Assembly: GCF_022440845.1 (NCBI RefSeq)
Contig: NZ_JAKNTO010000001.1
Span: forward strand, 2,232,001 to 2,296,000
Direction of reading: 5' to 3'
Length of the DNA: 64,000 nt
From: Ruminococcus sp. OA3
Lineage (GTDB): Bacteria > Bacillota > Clostridia > Lachnospirales > Lachnospiraceae
Part shown: positions 33,721-42,986 of the stretch, one piece after another
Layout: each line of letters opens with the position of its first letter
Numbering within the stretch: position 1 is the stretch's first letter
Made by a program: the position numbers and the translations under genes
Notes under the pieces: generated by a model
Seen by the model: the letters and a program-made list of their open reading frames with translations, nothing else
Databases searched by the model: none
Told to the model about the DNA's origin: nothing

Positions 33721-35076
33721 ATGGGAAAATATTTCGGAACAGACGGCTTCCGCGGTGAGGCCAATGTGAATTTGACAGTGGAGCACGCATACAAGATCGG
33801 CCGGTTTCTGGGCTGGTATTACGGCAGAAATAAAAAAGATGAGCGCTGCAAGGCGGTGATCGGCAAGGACACAAGAAGATCCTCCTATATGTTTGAATAT
33901 GCTCTGGCAGCGGGACTGACAGCTTCCGGTGCGGATGCGTATCTGCTGCATGTGACGACGACTCCAAGTGTCTCTTATGTGGCACGGACGGAAGATTTTG
34001 ACTGTGGTATTATGATTTCGGCGAGCCACAATCCGTACTATGACAATGGAATAAAGCTGATCAACAGCAACGGCGAGAAGATGGATGAGGGGACCATTCT
34101 GAAAGTCGAGGCTTACATAGACGGCATTGCGGGAGAGATTCCGCTGGCTACGAAGGAGATTATCGGACGCACCGTGGATTATTCCGCAGGCAGAAACCGT
34201 TATGTGGGATATCTGATCTCTCTGGCTACACGTTCTTATAAGAACATGCGCGTTGGACTTGACTGTGCGAACGGCAGTGCGTGGATGATTGCCAAGAGCG
34301 TATTTGATGCGCTTGGAGCCAAAACTTACGTGATCAATAATGAACCTGACGGCACCAACATTAATATGGGGTGCGGATCGACTCATATGGAAGGACTGCA
34401 GCAGCTCGTGAAAGAGAAGAAGCTGGATGTCGGCTTTGCATTTGACGGGGATGCTGACCGCTGTCTCTGCGTGGATGAAAACGGAGATGTTGTCAATGGA
34501 GATCTGATCATCTATATCTATGGATGCTATATGAAGGACCGCGGAAAACTGGTGGGCAACAAAGTCGTGACAACGGTAATGTCGAACTTTGGTCTTTATA
34601 AGGCGCTTGACGAGGCCGGGATTGAGTATGAAAAGACTGCTGTCGGTGATAAATATGTCTATGAGAATATGGCGGAAAACGGATATCGCATCGGCGGAGA
34701 GCAGTCCGGTCATATTATTTTCCGGAAATATGCGACCACGGGTGACGGTATTCTGACGGCGCTCAAGATGATGGAAGTCATACTGGAAAAGAAAAAACCG
34801 CTCAGTGTTCTGGCTTCCCCGGTTACGATTTATCCTCAGGTACTGAAGAATATCAGGGTGACAGACAAGTCGCAGGCACAGGCGGATACTGCAGTGCAGG
34901 CTGCGGTGAAGAGTGCAGCTGATGAGCTCGGCAATGACGGCCGTATCCTCGTGCGTGAGAGCGGAACGGAGCCGGTTGTCCGAGTGATGGTGGAAGCGCC
35001 GGAATATGAGCAGTGTGAGAGGCTTGTAGACCAGGTGCTGGATGTCATTATCAAGAATGGCTACAGGGAGGATTAA
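33721..35076 (+). CDS. glmM: Phosphoglucosamine mutase
   Basis: 451 residues from ATG 33721 (AGGGGAGG upstream), the usual GlmM length. The opening GKYFGTDGFRGEAN, the phosphoserine loop ISASHNPYYDNGIKL near residue 100, the metal site FAFDGDADRC near 240 and the sugar/phosphate-binding RESGTEPVVRVM near 418 are all intact. It interconverts glucosamine 6- and 1-phosphate for UDP-GlcNAc, feeding peptidoglycan and both polysaccharides. It is only three bases from glmS, so the two are co-transcribed. Confidence 0.97.
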   Translation: MGKYFGTDGFRGEANVNLTVEHAYKIGRFLGWYYGRNKKDERCKAVIGKDTRRSSYMFEYALAAGLTASGADAYLLHVTTTPSVSYVARTEDFDCGIMISASHNPYYDNGIKLINSNGEKMDEGTILKVEAYIDGIAGEIPLATKEIIGRTVDYSAGRNRYVGYLISLATRSYKNMRVGLDCANGSAWMIAKSVFDALGAKTYVINNEPDGTNINMGCGSTHMEGLQQLVKEKKLDVGFAFDGDADRCLCVDENGDVVNGDLIIYIYGCYMKDRGKLVGNKVVTTVMSNFGLYKALDEAGIEYEKTAVGDKYVYENMAENGYRIGGEQSGHIIFRKYATTGDGILTALKMMEVILEKKKPLSVLASPVTIYPQVLKNIRVTDKSQAQADTAVQAAVKSAADELGNDGRILVRESGTEPVVRVMVEAPEYEQCERLVDQVLDVIIKNGYRED

Positions 35077-35079
35077 TCT

Positions 35080-36918
35080 ATGTGCGGCATTGTAGGGTAT
35101 ACAGGACACCAGGCAGCAGCCCCCATCCTGTTGGATGGTCTGTCGAAACTGGAGTACCGCGGCTATGATTCATCAGGAATTGCAGTGGACGGTACGAAAC
35201 AGGATCAGCATGTTATCGACGTGATCAAGGCAAAGGGTCCGCTGATGGCATTGTGTGAAATGACAGACAACGGCAAGGCGGTAAACGGGAATTGTGGGAT
35301 TGGACACACCAGGTGGGCGACACATGGGGAACCTTCTGTCGTGAACGCCCATCCGCATTTTACGAAGGATAAGCGGATTGTTATCGTGCATAACGGTATC
35401 ATTGAAAACTATCAGGAACTGCGGGAAAATCTGGAGAAGAAGGGATATGAGTTTGTCTCTCAGACAGATACAGAGGTTCTTGCACATTTGCTGGACTACT
35501 ATTATGATGGGAACCCGCTGGAGGCGATTGCCAAGGTTATGGTACGTATCCGTGGTTCCTATGCATTGGGGGTATTGTTTCAGGATTTCCCGGGAACGAT
35601 CTATGCCGTCAGAAAAGACAGTCCGATGATCATCGGAAGCAGCGCAGAAGGAAACTTCATCGCATCTGATGTGCCGGCGATTCTGAAATATACGAAAGAT
35701 GTATGTTTTATCCAGAACATGGAGATTGCGAAGCTGACAGCGGATGGCGTTAAATTCTACGATATTGACCAGGAGGAGATCAATAAAGATTTCAGCAGGA
35801 TTGAATGGGATGCCAAAGCAGCAGAAAAAGGTGGATTTGCGCATTTTATGCTCAAAGAGATCTATGAACAGCCGAAAGCTGTTGCAGACACCATCAGTCC
35901 GAGAATTAAGAATAACCGGATCGTCATTGAAGAACTGGAGATGACGGAGGAAGAGATTAAGGATATCCGCAGAATCCAGATGGTAGCCTGCGGTTCGGCT
36001 TACCATGTCTGCATGAGTGCCAAATACGTTCTCGAGCAGATGACGCAGATTGCAGTGGATGTGGATCTGGCAAGTGAATTCCGGTACCGCAAACCGGTGA
36101 TGGAAGAGAACACACTTGTCATCGTAGTCAGCCAGTCCGGGGAGACGGCAGATTCTCTGGCAGCGCTGAGGGAAGCCCACAAACGTGGGTTTAAGGTGCT
36201 GGGGATCGTAAATGTAGTCGGCAGCTCCATTGCAAGGGAGGCAGACAGTGTATTCTACACCTGGGCTGGTCCGGAGATATCGGTGGCAACGACGAAGGCA
36301 TACAGCACACAGCTGGCAGCAATGTATCTGATCGGTATTCACTTTGGGATGGTCCGGGGCGTGGTGCCGGAGGACGATTATGCGGCTTATCTGAAAGAGC
36401 TTCAGAAACTTCCGGATAAAATCAAGAGGATACTGGATGAGAAAGAGCGGATTCAGTGGTTTGCGAATAAGTTTTCCCACAGCCATGATATTTTCTTCAT
36501 TGGCCGGGGACTGGATTATGCAATTTCAATGGAAGGATCACTGAAGCTGAAAGAGATTTCCTATATCCATTCTGAGGCTTATGCTGCAGGCGAACTGAAA
36601 CACGGTACGATCTCTTTGATCGAGAACGGAACGCTTGTCGTTGGCGTTGCGACGCAGTCTGAATTATTTGAAAAAGTAGTCAGCAACATGGTTGAGGTGA
36701 AGAGCCGCGGTGCCTATGTGATGGGTCTGACTTCTTATGGAAACTATTCCATTGAAGATACGGCGGATTTTACCATCTATGTGCCGAAAACAGCGGAATG
36801 TTTTGCAAACAGCCTGGCGGTGATCCCGCTGCAGCTGCTGGCATATTATGTGTCACTCGCGAAAGGGCTGGATGTGGATAAACCACGGAACCTTGCAAAA
36901 TCGGTTACAGTGGAATAG
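35080..36918 (+). CDS. glmS: Glutamine:fructose-6-phosphate aminotransferase (isomerising)
   Basis: 612 residues, normal full length. The N-terminal glutaminase starts with the catalytic Cys2 (MCGIVGYTGHQAA), includes GHTRWATHGEPS near residue 73, and is followed by two SIS isomerase domains (ACGSAYHV near 305, SQSGETADSLAAL near 350) and the C-terminal DKPRNLAKSVTVE signature. It makes glucosamine 6-phosphate, the entry step to amino sugars. Its pairing with glmM in one transcript next to the polysaccharide operons puts precursor supply beside demand. Confidence 0.98.
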   Translation: MCGIVGYTGHQAAAPILLDGLSKLEYRGYDSSGIAVDGTKQDQHVIDVIKAKGPLMALCEMTDNGKAVNGNCGIGHTRWATHGEPSVVNAHPHFTKDKRIVIVHNGIIENYQELRENLEKKGYEFVSQTDTEVLAHLLDYYYDGNPLEAIAKVMVRIRGSYALGVLFQDFPGTIYAVRKDSPMIIGSSAEGNFIASDVPAILKYTKDVCFIQNMEIAKLTADGVKFYDIDQEEINKDFSRIEWDAKAAEKGGFAHFMLKEIYEQPKAVADTISPRIKNNRIVIEELEMTEEEIKDIRRIQMVACGSAYHVCMSAKYVLEQMTQIAVDVDLASEFRYRKPVMEENTLVIVVSQSGETADSLAALREAHKRGFKVLGIVNVVGSSIAREADSVFYTWAGPEISVATTKAYSTQLAAMYLIGIHFGMVRGVVPEDDYAAYLKELQKLPDKIKRILDEKERIQWFANKFSHSHDIFFIGRGLDYAISMEGSLKLKEISYIHSEAYAAGELKHGTISLIENGTLVVGVATQSELFEKVVSNMVEVKSRGAYVMGLTSYGNYSIEDTADFTIYVPKTAECFANSLAVIPLQLLAYYVSLAKGLDVDKPRNLAKSVTVE

Positions 36919-36981
36919 CGTAAAGGAGAGCAGACTTGATGATGTGTGTGTGATCGGGTCTGTTCTTTTCTGTTACACAGG

Positions 36982-37008
36982 AGATTGCTTCGGGGCGAAG
37001 TCTTTTTT
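36982..37008 (+). terminator. Probable terminator after glmS
   Basis: A short hairpin (CTTCG-GGG-CGAAG with an AGA/TCT base) ends in six T's. A weaker alternative, AGCAGAC with GTCTGTT followed by CTTTT, lies at 36929-36968. One of the two probably ends the glmM-glmS transcript. Confidence 0.55.
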
Positions 37009-37074
37009 GCATGGAGTTGTGTGATAAGGGAAAAGCTTGATATCATAGTATTGAGTTTACGATAGGAGCTGTCC

Positions 37075-37617
37075 ATGGACTTATATGAAATATTGATACA
37101 CCAGAACCCACCCTGGTCATCCAGGGAGACCGTTTGTTTTGCAGTTTTATTATGCCTGCTTTTTATAACCGTGGCTGTGCTGATACGAAAGAGAAAATTG
37201 AAGGGTGTGCAGGGGACCGCGATTTTACTGATTTATATCTTTCTGTTTGTTGTGTTCGCATCGACGGTATTTACGAGGGTTCCGACTTCGGAGGCAAACT
37301 ATAATCTGCAGTTATTCTGGTCGTACCGATATGTGCTGGAAAACAACAGTGTGGGAATGCTGGAAGAGATTCTGCTCAACTGCGTATTGCTGATGCCGCT
37401 CGGGGTGCTGCTGCCTTTTGCGCTGGGCAAGCCGGTGAGCGTGTGGTTCGCCTGCCTGACAGGACTGGTGGTATCATCCTGTATCGAAGTCTGCCAGCTT
37501 GTGTTTCACCGGGGACTGTTTGAGTGGGACGATATCATACACAATACGCTTGGATGTGTGGTCGGCTATGTGATAGCCAGAAGAGCATGCCGCTATATAG
37601 CGGGCAGGAAGAATTAG
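37075..37617 (+). CDS. VanZ-like membrane protein
   Basis: A 180-residue protein with about five hydrophobic segments. The VanZ-family core is seen as STVFTRVPTSEANYNLQLFWSY near residue 63, EEILLNCVLLMPLGVLLPFAL near 97 and SSCIEVCQLVFHRGLFEWDDIIHNTLG near 136, with the typical acidic pair near the end. VanZ homologues affect teicoplanin sensitivity in enterococci, but most members have unknown function. No van cluster is present. Shine-Dalgarno ataggag precedes ATG 37075. It is followed closely by the MerR-methyltransferase gene. Confidence 0.88.
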   Translation: MDLYEILIHQNPPWSSRETVCFAVLLCLLFITVAVLIRKRKLKGVQGTAILLIYIFLFVVFASTVFTRVPTSEANYNLQLFWSYRYVLENNSVGMLEEILLNCVLLMPLGVLLPFALGKPVSVWFACLTGLVVSSCIEVCQLVFHRGLFEWDDIIHNTLGCVVGYVIARRACRYIAGRKN

Positions 37618-37631
37618 GAGGAAGGTGAGGC

Positions 37632-38828
37632 ATGGAGCAGTCAAAATACTATACATCCGGTGAATTTGCCCGGATGGCACGGGTATCTGTGCGTACGATC
37701 CGTTTTTATGACAAACAGAATGTGCTTAAACCGTCCTATGTCAATGATTATGGCAAGCGTTTCTATACAGATTCGGATCTTGCAAGACTTCAGCAGATTC
37801 TTCTGCTCAAATATCTTGGATTTTCACTGGACGATATCCGGAATATGACGATCAATGATTCGGATTCTCATATTCTTATCAATTCGCTTAACCTGCAGCT
37901 GAAACTGATCCGCGACCGGATCGAGCAACTGCAGATGGTGGAGAAGGCGATACAGGATACGACTTCTGTGATCGAGACGGATCATTATATCGACTGGAGT
38001 CAGATGCTGGAGCTGATCCATCTGACAAACATGGAAAAAAGCCTCAAAAGCCAGTATCAGAACGCCACAAACATATCTGCGCGGATTAACCTGCATACGC
38101 TGTATACCCGGAACAAACAGGGATGGTTCCCGTGGATCTTTGCGCAGTGTAATCTGCGGCCGGGGATGCGTGTGCTCGAGCTTGGATGCGGCAATGGAGC
38201 CTTATGGACGGAGAATCTGAAGTCCATACCCGCTGGTATCGAGGTGATCCTGTCTGATATTTCGGAGGGGATGATCCGTGATGCGAGGCGGGCGATTGGT
38301 CCCGGGGACAGACGTTTTACATTTGAGGTATTTGACTGTCAGCAGATTCCTTATCCGGATGCCAGTTTTGATCTGGTCATCGCCAATCATCTGCTGTTCT
38401 ATTGTGAGGATGTTCCAAAAGCGTGTTCCGGCATTGCACGTGTACTGAAGTCCGGCGGCAGACTGGTCTGCAGTACTTACAGTGCGAATCATATGAAAGA
38501 AATCAATGAGCTGGTGCGAAGATTTGATGACAGGATTACGTTGTCAGCGGACCGGCTGTATGAACAGTTTGGGCTGGAAAACGGTGGGAAACTGCTTCAA
38601 TCGTATTTTGACGATGTCCAGACATTAATATATGAAGATTCTTTATTGGTGGATACGCCGGAACCGCTGATCGAGTATATCCTGTCCTGCCATGGAAACC
38701 AGAATCAGTACATTCTGGACCGCTATAAGGAATTCCGTCTCTTTGTGGAGAAAAAGACAAGGAAGGGATTTCGTATTACGAAAGAGGCGGGGATTTTTAG
38801 TTGTAAGTTTATATCAAAAAACACTTGA
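37632..38828 (+). CDS. MerR-type regulator fused to a SAM-dependent methyltransferase
   Basis: A 398-residue fusion. Residues 1-75 are a MerR helix-turn-helix (YTSGEFARMARVSVRTIRFY and LLLKYLGFSLDDIRNM), 80-125 a coiled-coil dimerisation helix, and 170-290 a class I methyltransferase with VLELGCGNGALW near 184 and ASFDLVIANHLLFYCEDV near 240. The MerR part would bind DNA. The usual ligand-binding half is replaced by an enzyme, so SAM or a methyl acceptor may be the signal. No target operator is evident. It lies 14 bases after the VanZ gene in an apparent two-gene unit. Confidence 0.88.
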   Translation: MEQSKYYTSGEFARMARVSVRTIRFYDKQNVLKPSYVNDYGKRFYTDSDLARLQQILLLKYLGFSLDDIRNMTINDSDSHILINSLNLQLKLIRDRIEQLQMVEKAIQDTTSVIETDHYIDWSQMLELIHLTNMEKSLKSQYQNATNISARINLHTLYTRNKQGWFPWIFAQCNLRPGMRVLELGCGNGALWTENLKSIPAGIEVILSDISEGMIRDARRAIGPGDRRFTFEVFDCQQIPYPDASFDLVIANHLLFYCEDVPKACSGIARVLKSGGRLVCSTYSANHMKEINELVRRFDDRITLSADRLYEQFGLENGGKLLQSYFDDVQTLIYEDSLLVDTPEPLIEYILSCHGNQNQYILDRYKEFRLFVEKKTRKGFRITKEAGIFSCKFISKNT

Positions 38829-38850
38829 AGGTGACCTAAGGTCACCTTTT
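38828..38850 (+). terminator. Terminator after MerR-methyltransferase gene
   Basis: AAGGTGACC and GGTCACCTT pair around a three-base loop and run into TTTT. It directly overlaps the stop of the preceding gene. A TATAAT sits right after it at about 38850 and could be part of the rfbA promoter, but its -35 partner is poorly spaced. Confidence 0.8.
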
Positions 38851-38907
38851 ATAATGTCGTTAGACACTTATTGTTTCGATTAAAACAAAAGACAGGAGGC
38901 ATTACAT

Positions 38908-39804
38908 TTGAAGGGAATTATTTTAGCAGGCGGTTCTGGAACAAGGCTTTACCCGCTGACGATGGTAACTTCGAAACAGCTGCTGCCCATTTACGACAAA
39001 CCGATGATCTATTATCCCATGTCGGTGTTGATGAATGCCGGAATCCGTGACATACTGATTATTTCGACTCCGCAGGATACTCCGCAGTTTGAGAGGCTTT
39101 TAGGAGACGGGCACCAGTTTGGGGTCAGTCTTTCCTATGCCGTACAGCCGAGTCCGGACGGGCTTGCGCAGGCCTTTATCATTGGAAGTGACTTTATTGG
39201 AAATGATACGGCGGCGATGGTCCTGGGCGATAATATATTCGCGGGACACGGCCTGAAAGAGCGGCTGACAGCTGCGGTGGAAAATGCAAAGCAGGGGAAA
39301 GGTGCGACCGTTTTCGGCTACTACGTGGACGATCCGGAGCGTTTCGGGATCGTGGAATTTAACAGTGCGGGAAGAGCGGTGTCCATCGAAGAAAAACCGG
39401 AACATCCGAAAAGTAATTACTGTGTGACCGGTCTGTATTTTTACGACAACGATGTTGTGAAATATGCAAAAGACCTGAAGCCGAGTGCCCGCGGAGAGCT
39501 GGAAATCACAGATCTGAACCGTATTTATCTGGAAAATGGGAACCTGAATGTGGAACTGCTCGGGCAGGGTTTTACCTGGCTGGATACAGGGACGCATGAG
39601 AGTCTCGTGGAGGCGACGAATTTCGTAAAGACGGTGGAACAGCATCAACACCGCAAGGTCGCCTGCCTTGAAGAGATCGCATACCTGAACGGCTGGATTA
39701 CGAAAGAGGAAGTCTGGAAAGTCTATGAGGTTCTGAAAAAGAATCAGTATGGACAGTATCTGAAAGACGTTCTGGATGGAAAATATCTGGATGTGCTGCA
39801 TTAA
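38908..39804 (+). CDS. rfbA: Glucose-1-phosphate thymidylyltransferase
   Basis: 298 residues, standard RmlA length. The nucleotide-binding [16 protein letters not shown] is at residues 3-18, [20 protein letters not shown] near 25 and [12 protein letters not shown] near 172. It makes dTDP-glucose, the first step to dTDP-rhamnose and other deoxy sugars. The TTG start at 38908 has ACAGGAGG upstream. It opens the rfbA-rfbB-rfbD cluster, which lies between the polysaccharide operons and the Cps regulatory genes. Confidence 0.97.
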   Translation: MKGIILAGGSGTRLYPLTMVTSKQLLPIYDKPMIYYPMSVLMNAGIRDILIISTPQDTPQFERLLGDGHQFGVSLSYAVQPSPDGLAQAFIIGSDFIGNDTAAMVLGDNIFAGHGLKERLTAAVENAKQGKGATVFGYYVDDPERFGIVEFNSAGRAVSIEEKPEHPKSNYCVTGLYFYDNDVVKYAKDLKPSARGELEITDLNRIYLENGNLNVELLGQGFTWLDTGTHESLVEATNFVKTVEQHQHRKVACLEEIAYLNGWITKEEVWKVYEVLKKNQYGQYLKDVLDGKYLDVLH

Positions 39805-39846
39805 CTGCTGCTTCAAACCTCATAATATAAGAAAAGGAAGAAAATT

Positions 39847-40869
39847 ATGATGACGATTATCGTGACCGGCGGTGCCGGTTTTATCGGAAGTAACTTTATT
39901 TTTCATATGCTCGAAAAGTATCCTGATTACCGGATCGTATGTCTGGACTGCCTGACTTACGCCGGGAATCTCTCGACTCTCGCCCCGGTGATGGAAAATC
40001 CGAATTTCCGCTTTGTAAAAAAGAGCATTACGGACAGAGAGGCGGTGTATCGGTTATTTGAAGAAGAACATCCGGATATGGTGGTGAATTTTGCGGCAGA
40101 GAGTCATGTCGACCGTTCTATCGAGAATCCGGAAGTATTTTTAGATACCAACATCAAGGGAACGGCGGTGCTCATGGATGCCTGCCGGAAATACGGAATT
40201 CAGAGATACCATCAGGTTTCCACAGATGAAGTGTACGGCGACCTGCCCCTGGACCGGCCGGATCTGTTCTTTACGGAGGAGACGCCGATTCATACGAGCA
40301 GTCCTTACAGTTCTTCCAAAGCGGGCGCGGATTTGCTGGTGCTTGCATATCACCGCACGTATGGACTGCCGGTGACCATCAGCCGCTGCTCCAACAATTA
40401 CGGTCCGTATCATTTCCCGGAAAAGCTGATCCCGCTGATGATCGCCAATGCGCTGAACGACCGTCCGCTGCCAGTCTACGGAAAAGGCGAAAATGTACGC
40501 GACTGGCTGTACGTCCTGGACCACTGCAAAGCCATTGATCTGATTATTCATAAAGGACGTGCCGGCGAGGTCTATAATATCGGCGGACACAATGAGATGA
40601 AAAACATTGATATTGTGAAGATGATCTGTAAAGAACTTGGAAAACCGGAAAGCCTGATCACGTATGTGACGGACCGAAAGGGCCATGATATGCGCTATGC
40701 GATCGATCCGGCAAAGATTCATACGGAACTCGGCTGGCTGCCGGAGACTATGTTTGCTGAGGGCATTAAGAAGACAATCCGGTGGTATCTGGAACACAGG
40801 GAATGGTGGGAGACGATCATATCCGGGGAATACCAGAATTACTATGAGACGATGTACGGGAACCGATAG
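39847..40869 (+). CDS. rfbB: dTDP-glucose 4,6-dehydratase
   Basis: A 340-residue extended SDR. NAD-binding GGAGFIGSNFIFHM is near residue 8, the catalytic Thr-Asp-Glu in STDEVYGDL near 124, the Tyr-x3-Lys in YSSSKAGAD near 158, and SRCSNNYGPYHFPEKLIPL near 182 is diagnostic for RmlB. It converts dTDP-glucose to the 4-keto-6-deoxy intermediate, which also could feed the aminotransferases of operons 1 and 2 (inference). ATG 39847 follows aaaggaag; a second ATG lies immediately after. Confidence 0.97.
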   Translation: MMTIIVTGGAGFIGSNFIFHMLEKYPDYRIVCLDCLTYAGNLSTLAPVMENPNFRFVKKSITDREAVYRLFEEEHPDMVVNFAAESHVDRSIENPEVFLDTNIKGTAVLMDACRKYGIQRYHQVSTDEVYGDLPLDRPDLFFTEETPIHTSSPYSSSKAGADLLVLAYHRTYGLPVTISRCSNNYGPYHFPEKLIPLMIANALNDRPLPVYGKGENVRDWLYVLDHCKAIDLIIHKGRAGEVYNIGGHNEMKNIDIVKMICKELGKPESLITYVTDRKGHDMRYAIDPAKIHTELGWLPETMFAEGIKKTIRWYLEHREWWETIISGEYQNYYETMYGNR

Positions 40870-40906
40870 GTCTGACAGTTTTAGTATCTGACGGAAAGGA
40901 GTTAGA

Positions 40907-41782
40907 ATGAAAGTATTAGTAACCGGTGTTAAGGGACAGCTTGGACATGATGTGGTAGACGAACTCACAAAACGGCAGCACGAGGCTGTCGGTGTGGATA
41001 TCGAGGAGATGGATATCACCGATCTGGCTTCCGTGGAGAAGACAATAAAAGATGTGAATCCGGATGCGGTCGTACACTGTGCTGCATGGACGGCAGTCGA
41101 TGCGGCGGAGGACTGCGTCGATAAAGTACGGATGGTGAATGCAGCCGGCACGGAACATGTGGCAAAACTGTGCAGGGAACTGGACATTAAAATGATGTAT
41201 ATCAGCACGGATTATGTGTTCAGTGGAACCGGAACGAATTTCTGGGAACCGGACGACCTGGATCGTCAGCCGCTCAACGTGTACGGACAGACGAAATATG
41301 AGGGGGAGATCGCGATTGAAAACCTGCTGGACAAGTATTTTATCGTCCGTATCGCCTGGGTATTTGGTGTAAACGGTAAGAATTTTATCAAGACGATGCT
41401 GAATCTGGGAAAAAATCATGATAAGCTGACGGTTGTCTGCGATCAGATCGGAAGTCCCACTTATACGTATGACCTGGCACGTTTACTGGCGGACATGATC
41501 GAGACGGATAAATACGGGCGCTATCATGCGACAAACGAGGGCATCTGCTCCTGGTATGAATTTGCCTGTGAGATCTTCCGCCAGGCAGCTGCGATGGGAC
41601 GCAGTGAGTATGACCCAGAACATCTGACGGTTGAGCCGGTCACTGCCGATCATTACCCTTCTAAGGCGAAACGACCTTCCAACAGCCGGATGAGCAAAGA
41701 GAAACTGACGGAGAACGGTTTTGAGAGGCTGCCGTCATGGCAGGATGCGGTGGCGCGTTATCTGAAAGAGATTGAGTTTTAG
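40907..41782 (+). CDS. rfbD: dTDP-4-dehydrorhamnose reductase
   Basis: A 291-residue RmlD-type SDR. The opening VTGVKGQLGHDVV, YISTDYVFSGTG near residue 101 with the catalytic Thr, YGQTKYEGE near 126 with Tyr and Lys, and RIAWVFGVNGKNF near 146 are typical. It reduces dTDP-4-keto-rhamnose to dTDP-rhamnose. The 3,5-epimerase (rfbC) needed between rfbB and rfbD is not found in this window. Shine-Dalgarno aaaggagt precedes ATG 40907. Confidence 0.95.
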   Translation: MKVLVTGVKGQLGHDVVDELTKRQHEAVGVDIEEMDITDLASVEKTIKDVNPDAVVHCAAWTAVDAAEDCVDKVRMVNAAGTEHVAKLCRELDIKMMYISTDYVFSGTGTNFWEPDDLDRQPLNVYGQTKYEGEIAIENLLDKYFIVRIAWVFGVNGKNFIKTMLNLGKNHDKLTVVCDQIGSPTYTYDLARLLADMIETDKYGRYHATNEGICSWYEFACEIFRQAAAMGRSEYDPEHLTVEPVTADHYPSKAKRPSNSRMSKEKLTENGFERLPSWQDAVARYLKEIEF

Positions 41783-41928
41783 CTTCAAGATTAAATGGAA
41801 GTTTTCATTGATATGCATTCTGATTTTTCGTATAATTCTTTTGTAAAGGAACAGGTTTTTGCATACTTATATTTTACACCAACTGCTGGATTCTTTCGAG
41901 GTCTGGCAGTCGTTTTTTTCACGGAAAA

Positions 41929-41963
41929 GGAGCTGCGCACTAATTGCTTAGTGCGACAGCCCC
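41929..41963. other. Intergenic hairpin (GGGGCTGT-type)
   Basis: A hairpin of about 15 bp with a four-base TTGC loop; the innermost eight pairs (CGCACTAA/TTAGTGCG) are perfect, and the outer arm reads GGAGCTG against CAGCCCC. No T-run follows. It shares its outer-arm sequence with the hairpin at 62011-62052. It lies in the 41783-42141 gap, which otherwise holds only a promoter. Confidence 0.5.
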
Positions 41964-42072
41964 AGGTAGGAATATTAATATAGGAAGAGATAAAACCGGA
42001 GAACAGGTTATGTGTTCAGCCGTTTGTCCATGTGGAATTTTCTATTATTTCTTATTATATACAATTATAGGA

Positions 42073-42102
42073 TTGAACAGCAGGGGGAAATTGTGCTATT
42101 AT
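42073..42102 (+). promoter_or_regulatory. Candidate promoter for the surface-protein/Cps cluster
   Basis: TTGAAC (42073-42078), an 18-bp spacer and TATTAT (42097-42102), about 40 bases before the ATG at 42142. It is the best-scoring pair by eye in this gap. Confidence 0.5.
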
Positions 42103-42141
42103 GAGATGTATATGATTTTTCGAGAAAGAGGAGGAGATTCC

Positions 42142-42915
42142 ATGAGAAAACTTTACCTTGTTGGCGTTGCAGTCGTCGCGATACTGCTGGCTGCGGGAGC
42201 CGTATGGGTAGTTGTTACACAGGATCGCGAGGGACCGGTAATTACGATAGATGAGACGCAGCAGATTTCCTGGCATACCGATATGGAGAAGACAGACCTG
42301 CTTCAGGGAGTGACTGCGGTGGATGATAAAGACGGCGATGTGACAGATACTTTGATCGTAGAATCCATTAAGCCGCAGCCGACGGGAGATGAGGCTGTCG
42401 TGACTTATGTGGCAAAGGACAGCAGCCACAATGTAACGAAAGCGACCAGAAAAGTCGGATATTCTGACACCGGTGGAGATACATCCGGTGAAGCAGAACA
42501 GCAGACCGAAGGACAGCCGGATGCTGAAGCAAATACGCAGGAGGATACGGAAGCGGGAGACATTGCAGAAGAACAGACAGCAGAGACAGATGCCGCGGCC
42601 CAGACTCCGGAGGAACTGGAACAGCAGGCCCAGGCACAGCGGGATGCGGCGATCGCGGCATTGTCCCCAGGTGCACCGCGTTTTTATCTGAAACAGCACT
42701 ATGTGACGATCAATGTCGGTGAAGAGTTCAATAAACTCTCCTGGGTGGAAGACATTACGGATGATAAGGATGACAGATCCCGTCTGTTCCGTGACATCCG
42801 CGTGGAAGGTGATGTGAACAGAAATGAACCCGGAACGTACGAGCTGGCATATTATGCCGCAGACAGCGATGGCAACCGCTCAAACCGCGAGATTCTGACG
42901 GTTACCGTTAATTAA
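42142..42915 (+). CDS. Membrane-anchored protein with two Ig-like (DUF5011-type) domains
   Basis: 257 residues from ATG 42142 (AGAGGAGG upstream). An N-terminal membrane anchor (LVGVAVVAILLAAGAVWVVV) is followed by a first beta-sandwich (GPVITIDETQQISWHTDM... TAVDDKDGDVT), an acidic Gln/Glu/Ala/Thr-rich linker at about 115-178, and a second similar domain ending in GTYELAYYAADSDGN and ILTVTVN. DUF5011-type domains are common in cell-surface proteins of Clostridia. It probably spans the wall as an extracellular accessory of polysaccharide assembly; no enzymatic motif is seen. Confidence 0.75.
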   Translation: MRKLYLVGVAVVAILLAAGAVWVVVTQDREGPVITIDETQQISWHTDMEKTDLLQGVTAVDDKDGDVTDTLIVESIKPQPTGDEAVVTYVAKDSSHNVTKATRKVGYSDTGGDTSGEAEQQTEGQPDAEANTQEDTEAGDIAEEQTAETDAAAQTPEELEQQAQAQRDAAIAALSPGAPRFYLKQHYVTINVGEEFNKLSWVEDITDDKDDRSRLFRDIRVEGDVNRNEPGTYELAYYAADSDGNRSNREILTVTVN

Positions 42916-42986
42916 CACTTTTCAAATGGACGAATATCGTGTAGAATATGGCATGAACAGGTTTTGTCGAAATGGAGAGAAAAAAA

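Noticed and set aside
33673-35109. Long open frame on the minus strand opposite glmM
   Set aside because: It mirrors a certain, highly conserved gene codon for codon and its translation has no recognisable motif; the openness comes from the codon usage of glmM.
35173-36486. Long open frame on the minus strand opposite glmS
   Set aside because: Same reasoning: glmS on the + strand is unambiguous and the antisense product has no family features.
41795-41983. 62-codon frame after rfbD
   Set aside because: No Shine-Dalgarno, no recognisable motif, and it reads into the intergenic hairpin.
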